A DNA stretch of 64,000 nt, taken from the NCBI RefSeq assembly GCF_014306625.1, contig NZ_JACRYL010000001.1:398597-462596 (forward strand), read 5' to 3'. This DNA is from Pedobacter fastidiosus. Its GTDB lineage: Bacteria > Bacteroidota > Bacteroidia > Sphingobacteriales > Sphingobacteriaceae. A program made the position numbers and the translations under genes. The notes below the pieces were generated by a model. The model saw only the letters and a program-made list of their open reading frames with translations. It was not told the origin of the DNA and did not search any database. This document shows, piece by piece, positions 27,176 to 36,242 of this stretch. How positions within the stretch are numbered: the stretch's first letter is position 1; every line of letters begins with the position of its first letter.

Positions 27176-29902
27176 TTACTTCACCGTATATCTAAAAATA
27201 GATCTTCCCACGTTTCCGCTTGCATCAATACCTTCTACAATTACTTTGTATTGTCCGCGTCCGTCTGCATTGTAGAACTCGAATGATGAATTTCCGGTTG
27301 CATCGGTAACTACCTTCGGATTCCAATAAATAGTGGTTCTTAAATCATTTCTATTCATGCTTGCTGGTGCATCATATTTTGGCGAATAGAATTGTTTTTC
27401 TTTGCTATAACCTTGTGGAGAGAAAGTTACCTCGTAATTTTTTGGTAACATATCCATCAGCTGTGCCTTAGAAATTTTGGTTCCCTTTGGTGCTTTTTTC
27501 TGGTTGATCACAATTACGCCATTAATGTTGTTTGCTCTATTTACCAAGCCAAGCTCATCTCTCAAAAATACTTCAATTGATTCTATTTCATTTGGATTTA
27601 GCGTGTTGATTTGGTTGGCATCAACGTTCATTCCGTTAATAAAAATCCCCATCGGAATTCTTCCACCTGCATTATAATCTCTCGTTACATAAAAAATGTT
27701 ATCTATATAGGTAACGCCAGGAAGCATGGTTGATAAGCAGTTTATCAGCAGATTACAACCCTGTAAACGATCGCCAGAAATTTCATGATCGGCCATTTGG
27801 CTTAATCCAGAAAGTGCCGGATAATCTTTATGACTTACCTTCGGGATAGCTGCGGCCTTAATAACTACATCTTTCAAAGTATGTAAATAAGCGTATTGTC
27901 TTTTACTGTTATCAAGATAGGTATTTAGTGCGCTATCAATGTTTAATACTTCATCGGGGGCGCTAAAATTTCCGCTAATTGCAGGAACTGGCGAGCCGGT
28001 AAGACTAACCACCATGGCTTTATAATTTACATTGTACTTCGCCGAAATGGTCACTTTGGAAGAATCATTGAAAACCAGATTCTGAAATTTAAAATTCCCA
28101 ACTGGATCTGTCGTGCCTTCTAAATTAAAGCGCTTATCTGGAATGGTTAACAGCAAAGCGCCTTTTCTAACAGGAATTCCATTCGCCATTCTCAAAATAC
28201 CTGCAATCTGAATTCCCTGCTCAGGCAAGAAATCTATTTTGGGCAACTTATTGGCTAATACATCGGTATAGGCAAAACTGCGGAAACCTTGGGTAAGTAA
28301 GAGCACATCAAGATCGGCGTTTTTCTTTGCATCAGGTGCATTGAAATAATAATTTGGTTTTTCTACATAACCTTTAACATCGCTACTTAACAATAAGCCT
28401 GTTAAAATTGTGCTTGAAGCATCATCATTAAAAGGAACCTTTGTTTCATCAATAACTGCTACAGAGAAACTGCCTTCTACGGGAGCGCCATCTTTTTTTG
28501 CCGAAACATTTATTTTAACTTTTTTCTTGATTCCATAGCTGGCAACAGGACTCGTTACACCAATTGTTAAACCTGTTTTGTGTTGTACAAATACAATCCG
28601 CTCACTCAATGGTTTCCCGTTTTCGGTAAATAGAGTAAACTGCGCAATTCGGGCTGGAAATTTAGATTTTAATATAGACGTTGTATATTCTTTATTGGAT
28701 AAAGCAGTTTGTGCGCCATAACAGATTACACCTTTACTTTGAGCAACCAAATAAAACTTTTTGCCTTGATTTTGCTGAAAGAAGCCATCATTGGAAGCAA
28801 TTTTTACAGTGATATTATCAGGATTGCTATTGTCTATATTAATGCCGATTCCACTTTCTGTAACGGCTGGTAAATTGTAGTTCTGTGTAGTGCCATCAGC
28901 ATAAGTAACGCTGGCTTTATATGTTTTTCCGGCTTCTGCTAAAAGTTGAAAAGAACCCATCCCTAAATGCTGTGCAGTAAAAGTAGCAACCTGTTTCCCA
29001 TCATTATCGGTTACAGTTCCTTTGGAACTTATTCCAAGTCCATCGCTTTTTATAGCTTTAAATGCAACTTTGGTGGTAAGCCCTGCAATTAAACTTCCAC
29101 CCTCTGGGAAGAATTGAAAATCTTTATTAATAATGGCATTTTTAAGTTGGAAACTCGTGCTTGCAATATCTTTGTCAGTTGTATTGATACTTGTAACCAA
29201 CTCGCCTTTTTGTAATTGATATTCTGCCTTCTGCGCTGTGCTCATCGAGATGGTTAAAAACCCATTTGCATCAGTTGTTCCGCGTCCTTTTGCAATTACG
29301 GTATAGCTGGTAACAACCTGCCAGGTTACATTTTTATTAGCATAAGGTTTATTGTTGGCATCCTTAAACTGGACTCTTGCATCAATTTTTTCTTGTTTAT
29401 CAGTCGAAGTATTTTTGTATGAAATCTGTGTTTTTAGTTCTTTATCAATTGCTTCTCCTATGAAGAAAGTTTTATTAAAAAAAGCTGGGTTTTCAAAGTT
29501 CAGCATCCACAAGGTGTAGGCTCTAATGTGATAATTGCCCTGTTTATAATTTATTTGATCCAGTGGGAAGTTGCCATAAGCCAATCCGCCTACAATTGGA
29601 AGTTTCAAAGTTTGGATTAAGGAATCGTGCTGGTTAATTACATCGACATAAATAATTTTACTAATTCCCGATAAAAAATTCTGGTTCTCGGTAACGTAGG
29701 CTTTGAACCAAACTGTATCGGCTACGGCATAATACGGTTTATCAAAATGGAGGTAAATTTTCTCGGCTGGATAGTCGTTTAAAACTTTATTGGTTTTTGC
29801 AATTAGCGAATTAATGCTAATGGTATCGGTTTGAGCCGATGAAGAAAAGTTTAGTACAGATAAAAGAGAAAGTATTATAAACGATATTCTAAAAATCTTC
29901 AT
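27176..29902 (-). CDS. Large secreted MG2-like / TonB-plug-domain protein
   Basis: From ATG 29902 (13 codons inside the longest frame, where the signal peptide MKIFRISFIIL... begins) the product has 908 residues. Its N-terminal part has 'EKIYLHFDKPYYAVADTVWF', the start of the MG2 domain of macroglobulin-like proteins. Further beta-sandwich repeats follow. At about 710-800 is a plug-like segment ('MGIFINGMNVDANQINTLNP' then 'NEIESIEVFLRDE'). The end is another beta domain. There is no barrel, so it is not a receptor itself. Proteins of this kind are common in Bacteroidota; their role is unclear. Confidence 0.75.
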   Translation of the reverse strand: MKIFRISFIILSLLSVLNFSSSAQTDTISINSLIAKTNKVLNDYPAEKIYLHFDKPYYAVADTVWFKAYVTENQNFLSGISKIIYVDVINQHDSLIQTLKLPIVGGLAYGNFPLDQINYKQGNYHIRAYTLWMLNFENPAFFNKTFFIGEAIDKELKTQISYKNTSTDKQEKIDARVQFKDANNKPYANKNVTWQVVTSYTVIAKGRGTTDANGFLTISMSTAQKAEYQLQKGELVTSINTTDKDIASTSFQLKNAIINKDFQFFPEGGSLIAGLTTKVAFKAIKSDGLGISSKGTVTDNDGKQVATFTAQHLGMGSFQLLAEAGKTYKASVTYADGTTQNYNLPAVTESGIGINIDNSNPDNITVKIASNDGFFQQNQGKKFYLVAQSKGVICYGAQTALSNKEYTTSILKSKFPARIAQFTLFTENGKPLSERIVFVQHKTGLTIGVTSPVASYGIKKKVKINVSAKKDGAPVEGSFSVAVIDETKVPFNDDASSTILTGLLLSSDVKGYVEKPNYYFNAPDAKKNADLDVLLLTQGFRSFAYTDVLANKLPKIDFLPEQGIQIAGILRMANGIPVRKGALLLTIPDKRFNLEGTTDPVGNFKFQNLVFNDSSKVTISAKYNVNYKAMVVSLTGSPVPAISGNFSAPDEVLNIDSALNTYLDNSKRQYAYLHTLKDVVIKAAAIPKVSHKDYPALSGLSQMADHEISGDRLQGCNLLINCLSTMLPGVTYIDNIFYVTRDYNAGGRIPMGIFINGMNVDANQINTLNPNEIESIEVFLRDELGLVNRANNINGVIVINQKKAPKGTKISKAQLMDMLPKNYEVTFSPQGYSKEKQFYSPKYDAPASMNRNDLRTTIYWNPKVVTDATGNSSFEFYNADGRGQYKVIVEGIDASGNVGRSIFRYTVK

Positions 29903-30056
29903 GAAATGGAAATTAAATACTGATGATGTAAATATATCCAATTATAAATAGAGCGCCTAGAATGTGCAGATGTTTAACATTTTTTTACATAAAAATCTCT
30001 TACATTTTTACAATCTAAGAAGATTAAAAGTTTTGATAAATCTTGCAGGCATCCAA

Positions 30057-30317
30057 AGCTTTGACAACTTTTATTGGCAGAGTGCTCAAAAGTTGTCGAA
30101 GCTAAAATAATCAAGAATTTCTAGCGTAAAGTTGCCATCAAAATTTTTGGTAAATTTTTTACGTATCCAAAGCTTTGACAACTTTTATTGGCAAAGCGCT
30201 CAAAAGTTGTTAAGCTAAAATAATCAAGAATTTCTGGCATAAAGTTTTGATAAATTTTGCAGGCATCCAAAGTTTTGACAACTTTAATAACCAAAATGCT
30301 TAGAAGTTGTCAAAGCT
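30057..30317. repeat. Hairpin repeat array, family A, three units
   Basis: Three copies of a hairpin with arms AGCTTTGACAACTTTT / AAAAGTTGTC(A/G)AAGCT and a 15-16 nt loop lie at 30057-30103, 30171-30216 and 30271-30317. The DNA between them ('aaaataatcaagaatttct') is also repeated, giving periods of 114 and 100 bp. The same arms recur at 39699-39995 and 48634-48690. The remainder of the gap 29903-30357 is AT-rich with no gene seen. Confidence 0.8.
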
Positions 30318-30357
30318 GAACATTGATATAATTTGTTCGTAATGATTTCTAAAAACA

Positions 30358-30383
30358 AAACGAGCCAATAAATTGGCTCGTTT
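30358..30383 (-). terminator. Terminator of the nitroreductase gene
   Basis: AAACGAGCCAAT (30358-30369) and ATTGGCTCGTTT (30372-30383) form a perfect 12-bp stem with a minimal loop. On the minus strand it is followed by TTTTGTTTTT. It lies 29 bp after the nitroreductase stop. Confidence 0.85.
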
Positions 30384-30411
30384 ATAAATGGTACATTGGG
30401 ATGTAAATTTC

Positions 30412-31044
30412 TTATTTAAATTCGATAACGAATTCGTTCATTGGTGTACGTACTTTTTTAAGGTTTACCAACCAATCTCCAGCTTCGTCTCTATTACCTA
30501 AAGGCAATAAAGTTACACTGCGTAATCCTAGTTTATTTAAGCCTAAAAGTTCATCTAAAGCTGGTCCGTTAAAGCCTTCCATTGGTGTAGAATCAACTTT
30601 AAGCAATGCCGCTTCAGCAATAGCAATTCCAAAACCAATGTAAGCCTGACGGGCAGCATGGTTAAAGTTTTCTTCGGCAGATTTAGATAAAATCATACCT
30701 TTTAGTTGCGTTTTATAAGCATCTGTTGCATCCAATGGTAAACCGCGTTCAGTATTCATTCTATTAAAAACAGCATCAATACCTTCTTCAGTATAATTTT
30801 CTTGTGCAGCAAAAACTAACAAGTGAGAAGAATCTACAACCTGAGACTGATTGAAAGCGATTGGAGCAATTTTTTCTTTAAGCTCCTGGTTAGTCACCAC
30901 GATAACTTTGAAAGGCTGTAACCCAGAAGAAGTGGGCGCTAATAAAGCGGCTTGTAAAATTTTATCTACTTTATCTTGGTCAACCGGCTGACCATTCATT
31001 TTTTTTACGGCATAACGCCAGTTAAGGGCATCTATTAAGCTCAT
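30412..31044 (-). CDS. Nitroreductase-family NAD(P)H oxidoreductase
   Basis: From ATG 31044 the product is 210 residues, starting 'MSLIDALNWRYAVKKMNG', the FMN-phosphate binding start of NfsB-like enzymes. 'LLAPTSSGLQPFKVIVV' and the C-terminal 'LLPLGNRDEAGDWL' support the family. It is an FMN flavoprotein reducing quinones, nitro compounds or similar electrophiles. An earlier in-frame start at 31077 would add 11 residues but overlaps the predicted -7 box. Confidence 0.88.
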   Translation of the reverse strand: MSLIDALNWRYAVKKMNGQPVDQDKVDKILQAALLAPTSSGLQPFKVIVVTNQELKEKIAPIAFNQSQVVDSSHLLVFAAQENYTEEGIDAVFNRMNTERGLPLDATDAYKTQLKGMILSKSAEENFNHAARQAYIGFGIAIAEAALLKVDSTPMEGFNGPALDELLGLNKLGLRSVTLLPLGNRDEAGDWLVNLKKVRTPMNEFVIEFK

Positions 31045-31061
31045 ATTTATGATATTTTTTT

Positions 31062-31069
31062 CAAATTTA
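31062..31069 (-). promoter_or_regulatory. Predicted -7 box of the nitroreductase gene
   Basis: The minus strand reads TAAATTTG (TAnnTTTG), 17 nt upstream of the ATG at 31044, which supports that start over the longer reading frame. Confidence 0.45.
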
Positions 31070-31134
31070 TGAAGCAAATATCAGTATTAACTTAAAACTG
31101 TTTGTTGATGTATGGTAAGAAAATGCGAATTATG

Positions 31135-32244
31135 CTATGGAGTTTTAAACTTCAAATCGCTTCTAACTGGAAAATGATCTGATAATTTTGCTTGTGTAAT
31201 GTTGTAATTTAAAACATCCAAATCCTTGCTTGTGGCGATATAATCAATCTGGAAATTCGGGAATTTACCATTATAGGTTTTTCCGAAGCCTGAGCCTTTT
31301 ACGGTAAATGTATTATTTAAACCTTTTGTAATCTGATTAACTACATAAGATGCTGGTGTATCGTTAAAATCTCCAGCTATAAAATATGGGGTTTTGCAAT
31401 TGGCCATTTCCCTTTTCATTACATCAACTTGGCCACTGCGTTCTTCAAATGCATATTTTAACATTCCCAAAATCCGCTTAGAAGCATATAGTTTTCCTCT
31501 CGTTTTTTTAGTCAGTTGATCTATAAATTCATAATCCTGTGGCTGAAAACTAATCGACTGAAAATGAACGTTAAAAACTCGCATAGTTTTGCCGTTGATA
31601 TCAATATCGGCGTAAATGCTCATGTTATCGCCATTGGCTTTAAAAAGAATTTCACCTTTATCTTTAATTGGATATTTAGAAAATATTGCCAATCCGAATG
31701 CTTCGTAATCATTTTTAATGGCCGGACGGAAATAATAATACTTCGCATTAAGTAACCGTTTTAAACTATCTATTGTATTAAAATCGCCTTTATAGCGAGT
31801 ATAAAACTCTTGAAAACAGATTACATCGGGATTTTGATCTTTAACAACTTGGAGCATTTTCTCTTTTGCCGAAACGGTGTTGGTTTCTCCAAAAAGTTTA
31901 AAGCTATGTACGTTATAAGTCATTACCCTAACGCTGCCCTCAACCTTTTCTGAAGTTCCGGTATCGCCACCAAATCCAAAAGTAGAATGAACGGTTTTGT
32001 AGCCAATGGCGATGATGAAGAATGTGATCAATGCAAAAACCCACTTCTTGCTTAAAACCCACCAAACTAAAAAGATTACATTAAAGAAAAGCATAAAAGG
32101 ATAGGCAAGGCCGAAATAAGCAACAAGAATGCTTTTTCGAGGATCTATACCTGCCGCTAAAGTTCCTATGAAAAGAGAAATTGCCAATATTACTGCTATT
32201 GGTAAAAGTATTTTATCTAAGAAATTGTATTTCCGTTTTGCCAT
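31135..32244 (-). CDS. Membrane-anchored endonuclease/exonuclease/phosphatase-family protein
   Basis: The 369-residue product has three N-terminal membrane helices (about 10-85) and an EEP domain at about 105-365. Visible are 'VMTYNVHSFKLFG' (Asn), 'VICFQEFYTRYK' (catalytic Glu), 'FIAGDFNDTPAS' (Asp-Asn) and 'LSDHFPVRSDL' (Asp-His). These residues are intact, so a metal-dependent phosphodiesterase facing outward is likely. The substrate is not known. It is the last gene of the mutL operon; its ATG overlaps the rhomboid stop codon. Confidence 0.85.
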   Translation of the reverse strand: MAKRKYNFLDKILLPIAVILAISLFIGTLAAGIDPRKSILVAYFGLAYPFMLFFNVIFLVWWVLSKKWVFALITFFIIAIGYKTVHSTFGFGGDTGTSEKVEGSVRVMTYNVHSFKLFGETNTVSAKEKMLQVVKDQNPDVICFQEFYTRYKGDFNTIDSLKRLLNAKYYYFRPAIKNDYEAFGLAIFSKYPIKDKGEILFKANGDNMSIYADIDINGKTMRVFNVHFQSISFQPQDYEFIDQLTKKTRGKLYASKRILGMLKYAFEERSGQVDVMKREMANCKTPYFIAGDFNDTPASYVVNQITKGLNNTFTVKGSGFGKTYNGKFPNFQIDYIATSKDLDVLNYNITQAKLSDHFPVRSDLKFKTP

Positions 32245-33098
32245 TAATCTTTACTTGCCTTGAATAATTTTTCTTTTTCTACAGGGGTTAAAGTGTCGTA
32301 TCCTGATTTTGATATTTTATCTAAAATCGAATCGATTTCCTGTTGCGAAACACCCGTAAAAGCTTGTTTTTTTATCGGCTGATCATTTTTTACAACCCTT
32401 AATTTTGGTTTCCGCTCAAATAATTTACTCCAGTCATTTCCGTTCTGCAAGCTTTTTATAAATACGAAGCCTAATATTGCGCCACCAATGTGAGAAAAAT
32501 TTCCACCTTCATTACCAGAACCAATACTAATAAAATCTAACACGAAATAAACAATTGCTATCCACTTAATTTTTACTTCTCCAATAAGCAAAAGCATAAT
32601 GGTGTAGTTTGGAACCAAAGTTGCAGTTGCGGTTATAATTGCCATAACAGCTGCAGAAGCACCAATAATGGTCGCATCAGTTAAACTTCCGTTAAACACC
32701 GGGAATAAATTTAATGCAGCTACGGCAAATAAGCCTCCAAAAATGCCACCTGCCAAATAAACAAAATGAAACTGACGGCTTTTTAAAAAGTTCATAAATA
32801 TGCTTCCGAACCAAAAAAGCCCAAGCATATTAAATAAGATATGGAAAATGCCAGCGTGGAAAAACATATAAGTAGCCACGGTATAAAAATGGGTGGGAAG
32901 CTTTGAAAATTCTGCAGGTAAAGCAACGTAATCTGCAATCAAAACCTCGGTGCTTAAAACTCTGCCGCCGAGATAAAATACAACAGAAGTTATGGCAACC
33001 AACAAAAATACAATGGTATTTAACCCAATGTAAAAATATAGCGGATTACCCGAACGGAATACTTTGAAAATTAAATCTTTAAAAAAATTATTATTCAT
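32244..33098 (-). CDS. Rhomboid-family intramembrane serine protease (second copy)
   Basis: The 284-residue protein has the six-helix rhomboid core plus a cytosolic C-terminal tail of about 70 residues. It shows 'FFHAGIFHILFNM' (His 81/86 and Asn 90), catalytic Ser 148 in 'IIGASAAVM' and His 203 in 'FSHIGG'. The usual GxSG is GxSA here, a tolerated change that may alter activity. It overlaps the upstream rhomboid gene by 8 bp and is translationally coupled. Confidence 0.88.
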   Translation of the reverse strand: MNNNFFKDLIFKVFRSGNPLYFYIGLNTIVFLLVAITSVVFYLGGRVLSTEVLIADYVALPAEFSKLPTHFYTVATYMFFHAGIFHILFNMLGLFWFGSIFMNFLKSRQFHFVYLAGGIFGGLFAVAALNLFPVFNGSLTDATIIGASAAVMAIITATATLVPNYTIMLLLIGEVKIKWIAIVYFVLDFISIGSGNEGGNFSHIGGAILGFVFIKSLQNGNDWSKLFERKPKLRVVKNDQPIKKQAFTGVSQQEIDSILDKISKSGYDTLTPVEKEKLFKASKD

Positions 33099-33828
33099 AA
33101 AGCGTATAAAATGTATCGTTCTTGTCTTTCCAAATTTTAACTAATATAAAACCAATTAAGGCCCCGCCTAAGTGTGCATAATGAGCAATTGAATCTCCTT
33201 GTATTTGTGCAACTCCTAAAGATAATTCAACTAAAATATAAATAGGAATAATATATTTTGCTTTTACAGGTACGGGAATAAACATAATCAACAATTCTGC
33301 ATTTGGATAAAGCATCCCGAAGGCAACCAATAGACCAAAGATTGCACCCGAAGCACCAACCATTGGGCCGAAATATATCCCAGCCAAAGTTGCGGATTGT
33401 GATTCATTAAAAAGATTGGGATTATATTGGCCCCTAAATAACATTTCTAGTGGAATCTGCCCTTGATCTAATATATGCCCGGTTATTTGATACACCTCAA
33501 AAGCCTGAACCGCCCATTGTAATAATAGCGCCCCTAAACCAGTTATAAGATAAAATATAATGAATTTTTTAGTACCCCATTTAGATTCTAAGATTGTACC
33601 GAAAGAATATAAAGCAAACATGTTAAAAAATATGTGCGCTATACCGCCATGCATAAACATGTATGTTATCGGTTGCCATATCTCAAATTTGGGCGAATTG
33701 AAATAGTATGCACCTAAATAAGTGCCCAAATCGATTCCTTTTTGCCCCAATAACCAAGTTGCAATAAAAAATAAGATGTTAATAATTAGTAGGTTTTTAA
33801 CTACTGGTGGAATATATATATTGTTCAT
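33091..33828 (-). CDS. Rhomboid-family intramembrane serine protease (first copy)
   Basis: The 245-residue protein is a six-helix rhomboid with 'MHGGIAHIFFNMFAL' (His 60/65, Asn 69), a canonical 'GASGAIFG' with Ser 160, and His 219 in 'YAHLGGA'. All catalytic residues are present. It cleaves membrane proteins within their transmembrane helix; the substrates are unknown. It follows mutL by 28 bp. Two rhomboid genes after mutL is a recurrent order in this phylum. Confidence 0.9.
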   Translation of the reverse strand: MNNIYIPPVVKNLLIINILFFIATWLLGQKGIDLGTYLGAYYFNSPKFEIWQPITYMFMHGGIAHIFFNMFALYSFGTILESKWGTKKFIIFYLITGLGALLLQWAVQAFEVYQITGHILDQGQIPLEMLFRGQYNPNLFNESQSATLAGIYFGPMVGASGAIFGLLVAFGMLYPNAELLIMFIPVPVKAKYIIPIYILVELSLGVAQIQGDSIAHYAHLGGALIGFILVKIWKDKNDTFYTLYE

Positions 33829-33856
33829 TTAGTGTATTTCTATTTTGTCTTTAAGC

Positions 33857-35692
33857 TTACTTTTCAAACTTTTTATCTAGCTCTGCCAAAGTGATGGTTT
33901 GAATAATCGGCTTTCCACTAACGCTAAAGTTAGGCGTTTTACAAGCAAAAAGCTCATCAATTAAAGTATTGATTTCTTCTTGACCCAATGCCGTACCTGC
34001 TTTAATGGCACTGTTTTTTGCTAAACTTCTTGCTAAGCTATCGCGTTTACTTAATTTTAATTCTTGTTGCGAATTTTTAAAACCCTCAATTAACTGCTCA
34101 AATAGTTGGGTTTCATTCACATTGCTACTGCCTAAATCAACAGGAATGCCTTCTACCACCAACGTGTTTTTGCCAAATTCGCGTACATCAAAGCCTAAAC
34201 TTTTTATATCATCCAACAAGCTTTTTGCCAATTCAAAATCGTTGGCATTTAGGGTAACGGTTTGCGGAAACAAGCTCTGTTGCGAAGCGCCTTTTCGATC
34301 ATCGAGATGTACGAGAAAACGTTCGTAAAGGATTCGCTCGTGCGCCATTTGTTGATCGATTACCATTAAGCCAGATTTTATTTGCGAAACAATATAACGA
34401 TTGTGCAATTGCATATATTGCTTTTGCTTGGTTTCTAAAACGGCATCATCAGCATAAAACGAAGTTTGTTCGATAACAGGTTCTTGGGTAATTTCATAAA
34501 GCGAACCCCAATTTTTTGCGCTTGGTTTTGCCTCGTAATTTCTGCTCGAAGATGAATATCCTGAAACCGAACTTTTATCTGTAGCAAAAGGATTAAAGTC
34601 TGGATTAAAATTTATGCTCGGTGGTACAATATCTTCAACAGCTTTTTGCGTAATCATATTGCTGAAACCAGTTTCCTGATCAAAATCTAAAGTTGGAGAA
34701 ATGTTATATCTGCCAATTGATCTTTTAACAGCTGATTTTAAAATGGCATAGATAGATTTTTCATCTAAATATTTAATCTCCGTTTTTGTAGGATGAACGT
34801 TTACATCAATTTTTGCCGGATCAATTTCGATAAACAAAACGTAAAGTGGGTAGCTATCATCAGGCAGTAAATCATCAAAAGCCGAACTTACTGCATGGTT
34901 TAAATATGGATCTTTTATAAATCGATTATTTACGAAAAAGAATTGTTCGCCACGGGTTTTCTTGGCAAAGGCAGGTTTTCCGATGTATCCTTTTAGGTTG
35001 ATAATTGTGGTTTCTTCTTCAACTGGAACTAAGCGTTCGTTGTAGTTATTACCGAAAAGATGAACAATCCTTTGTTTTAAATTGCCTTTCGGGAGATTAA
35101 AAATTTCCAATCCATCGTGGTGCAAACTAAAAAATACGGTAGGGTGGGCAAGCGCAATACGTTGAAATTCATCAATAATGTGGCGCATTTCTACCGGATT
35201 GCTTTTTAGAAAATTCCTCCGTGCTGGGGTATTAAAAAATAGATTTTTTATGGCAATCTGCGTTCCTGGTGATGTGGCAACAGGTTCTTGAGAAGTTACC
35301 TGAGCACCTTCTATCGTAATACAACTTCCAATTTCATCCTCATGCCTGCGGGTTTTCATTTCTACCTGAGAAATTGCGGCGATAGAAGCCATTGCTTCAC
35401 CACGAAAGCCCATGGTACGGATGGCAAACAGATCTTCAGCCTTTTTTACTTTTGATGTTGCATGGCGTTCAAAACACATTCTTGCGTCGGTAACACTCAT
35501 GCCACAGCCATTATCAATAATCTGAATCAGCGCTTTACCAGCGTCTTTTATCACCAATTGAATTTTATCTGCGCCAGCATCGATCGAATTTTCGAGCAAT
35601 TCCTTTACCGCAGAAGCAGGTCTTTGAACAACTTCTCCGGCAGCAATTTGGTTGGCAACAGCATCAGGCAATAGATGAATAATATCAGTCAT
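33857..35692 (-). CDS. mutL: DNA mismatch repair protein MutL
   Basis: The 611-residue protein has the GHKL ATPase motifs in order: 'LPDAVANQIAAGEVVQRPAS', 'ENSIDAGA', 'DNGCGM', 'RHATSK' and 'GFRGEAMASI'. The C-terminal dimerisation domain begins near residue 415. MutL couples MutS mismatch recognition to strand removal. No endonuclease motif DQHAxxER is intact: the corresponding part reads 'DQQMAHERI', which keeps DQ and ER but breaks the HA. I chose ATG 35692, which gives the usual 'MTDIIHLLPD' start. Confidence 0.96.
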   Translation of the reverse strand: MTDIIHLLPDAVANQIAAGEVVQRPASAVKELLENSIDAGADKIQLVIKDAGKALIQIIDNGCGMSVTDARMCFERHATSKVKKAEDLFAIRTMGFRGEAMASIAAISQVEMKTRRHEDEIGSCITIEGAQVTSQEPVATSPGTQIAIKNLFFNTPARRNFLKSNPVEMRHIIDEFQRIALAHPTVFFSLHHDGLEIFNLPKGNLKQRIVHLFGNNYNERLVPVEEETTIINLKGYIGKPAFAKKTRGEQFFFVNNRFIKDPYLNHAVSSAFDDLLPDDSYPLYVLFIEIDPAKIDVNVHPTKTEIKYLDEKSIYAILKSAVKRSIGRYNISPTLDFDQETGFSNMITQKAVEDIVPPSINFNPDFNPFATDKSSVSGYSSSSRNYEAKPSAKNWGSLYEITQEPVIEQTSFYADDAVLETKQKQYMQLHNRYIVSQIKSGLMVIDQQMAHERILYERFLVHLDDRKGASQQSLFPQTVTLNANDFELAKSLLDDIKSLGFDVREFGKNTLVVEGIPVDLGSSNVNETQLFEQLIEGFKNSQQELKLSKRDSLARSLAKNSAIKAGTALGQEEINTLIDELFACKTPNFSVSGKPIIQTITLAELDKKFEK

Positions 35693-35984
35693 GTAATGTG
35701 GCAAAGTGAATGCGCTAAATTATGCAAAATAAGCTTAAAGAACCCTGTTTGTTTAAAACTCAACACGTAAATGACTGTATATTATCGCAAATAAGTTGTA
35801 ACCTTCTCCAGTTTATATAATTAATATTTATTTTAGAAAAGCAGGCTTCGGTGCTTATCGGTTCCGAAAGTCCTGTGCCAAAGGCACTCCCTTTGAGCCA
35901 TACACTTTACTCGTCCAATAAAAAATTGTCCTCGTGCTCGTTTCTGTCAGGTTTAAATTACTTAAGCAATCTGTTATTACACTC

Positions 35985-36144
35985 AACCACCCCCAGCCCC
36001 TTTTTGAAAATAAGGAGCGGAGTTAGGTCGTGCAAGATTATTGGCTTGTGCTACTATTTAATCATTGCACACAAATTCCTTTCAGTATTTCCTGTTTTGC
36101 ACGAACGACTCCCCTACTAATTTAGGAGGGGCAGGGGGGTGGTT
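35985..36144. repeat. MITE-like element with C-rich/G-rich inverted ends
   Basis: AACCACCCCCAGCCCC at 35985-36000 is matched in inverse orientation by GGGGCAGGGGGGTGGTT at 36128-36144, enclosing about 127 bp. Elements with such ends are frequent between genes in Bacteroidota. No transposase lies inside. The rest of the 550-bp gap (35693-36242) has no credible gene. Confidence 0.55.
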
Positions 36145-36242
36145 ATTTTACACTTGCCAACCAAAAACTTTACAATTATTCTTATTTATTGTAAAGTCGA
36201 ATTTACAAACATGAGTAATTACATTTTTCTATCTTTATCAAT

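Noticed and set aside
33091..33828. Possible inactive rhomboid
   Set aside because: Ser 160, His 219 and the first-helix His/Asn residues are all present, so it is most likely active.
35851..36120. Open frame of 89 codons between mutL and the amidohydrolase
   Set aside because: It lies in a MITE-like repeat, has no family features and an implausible Ser/Leu/Cys-rich composition.
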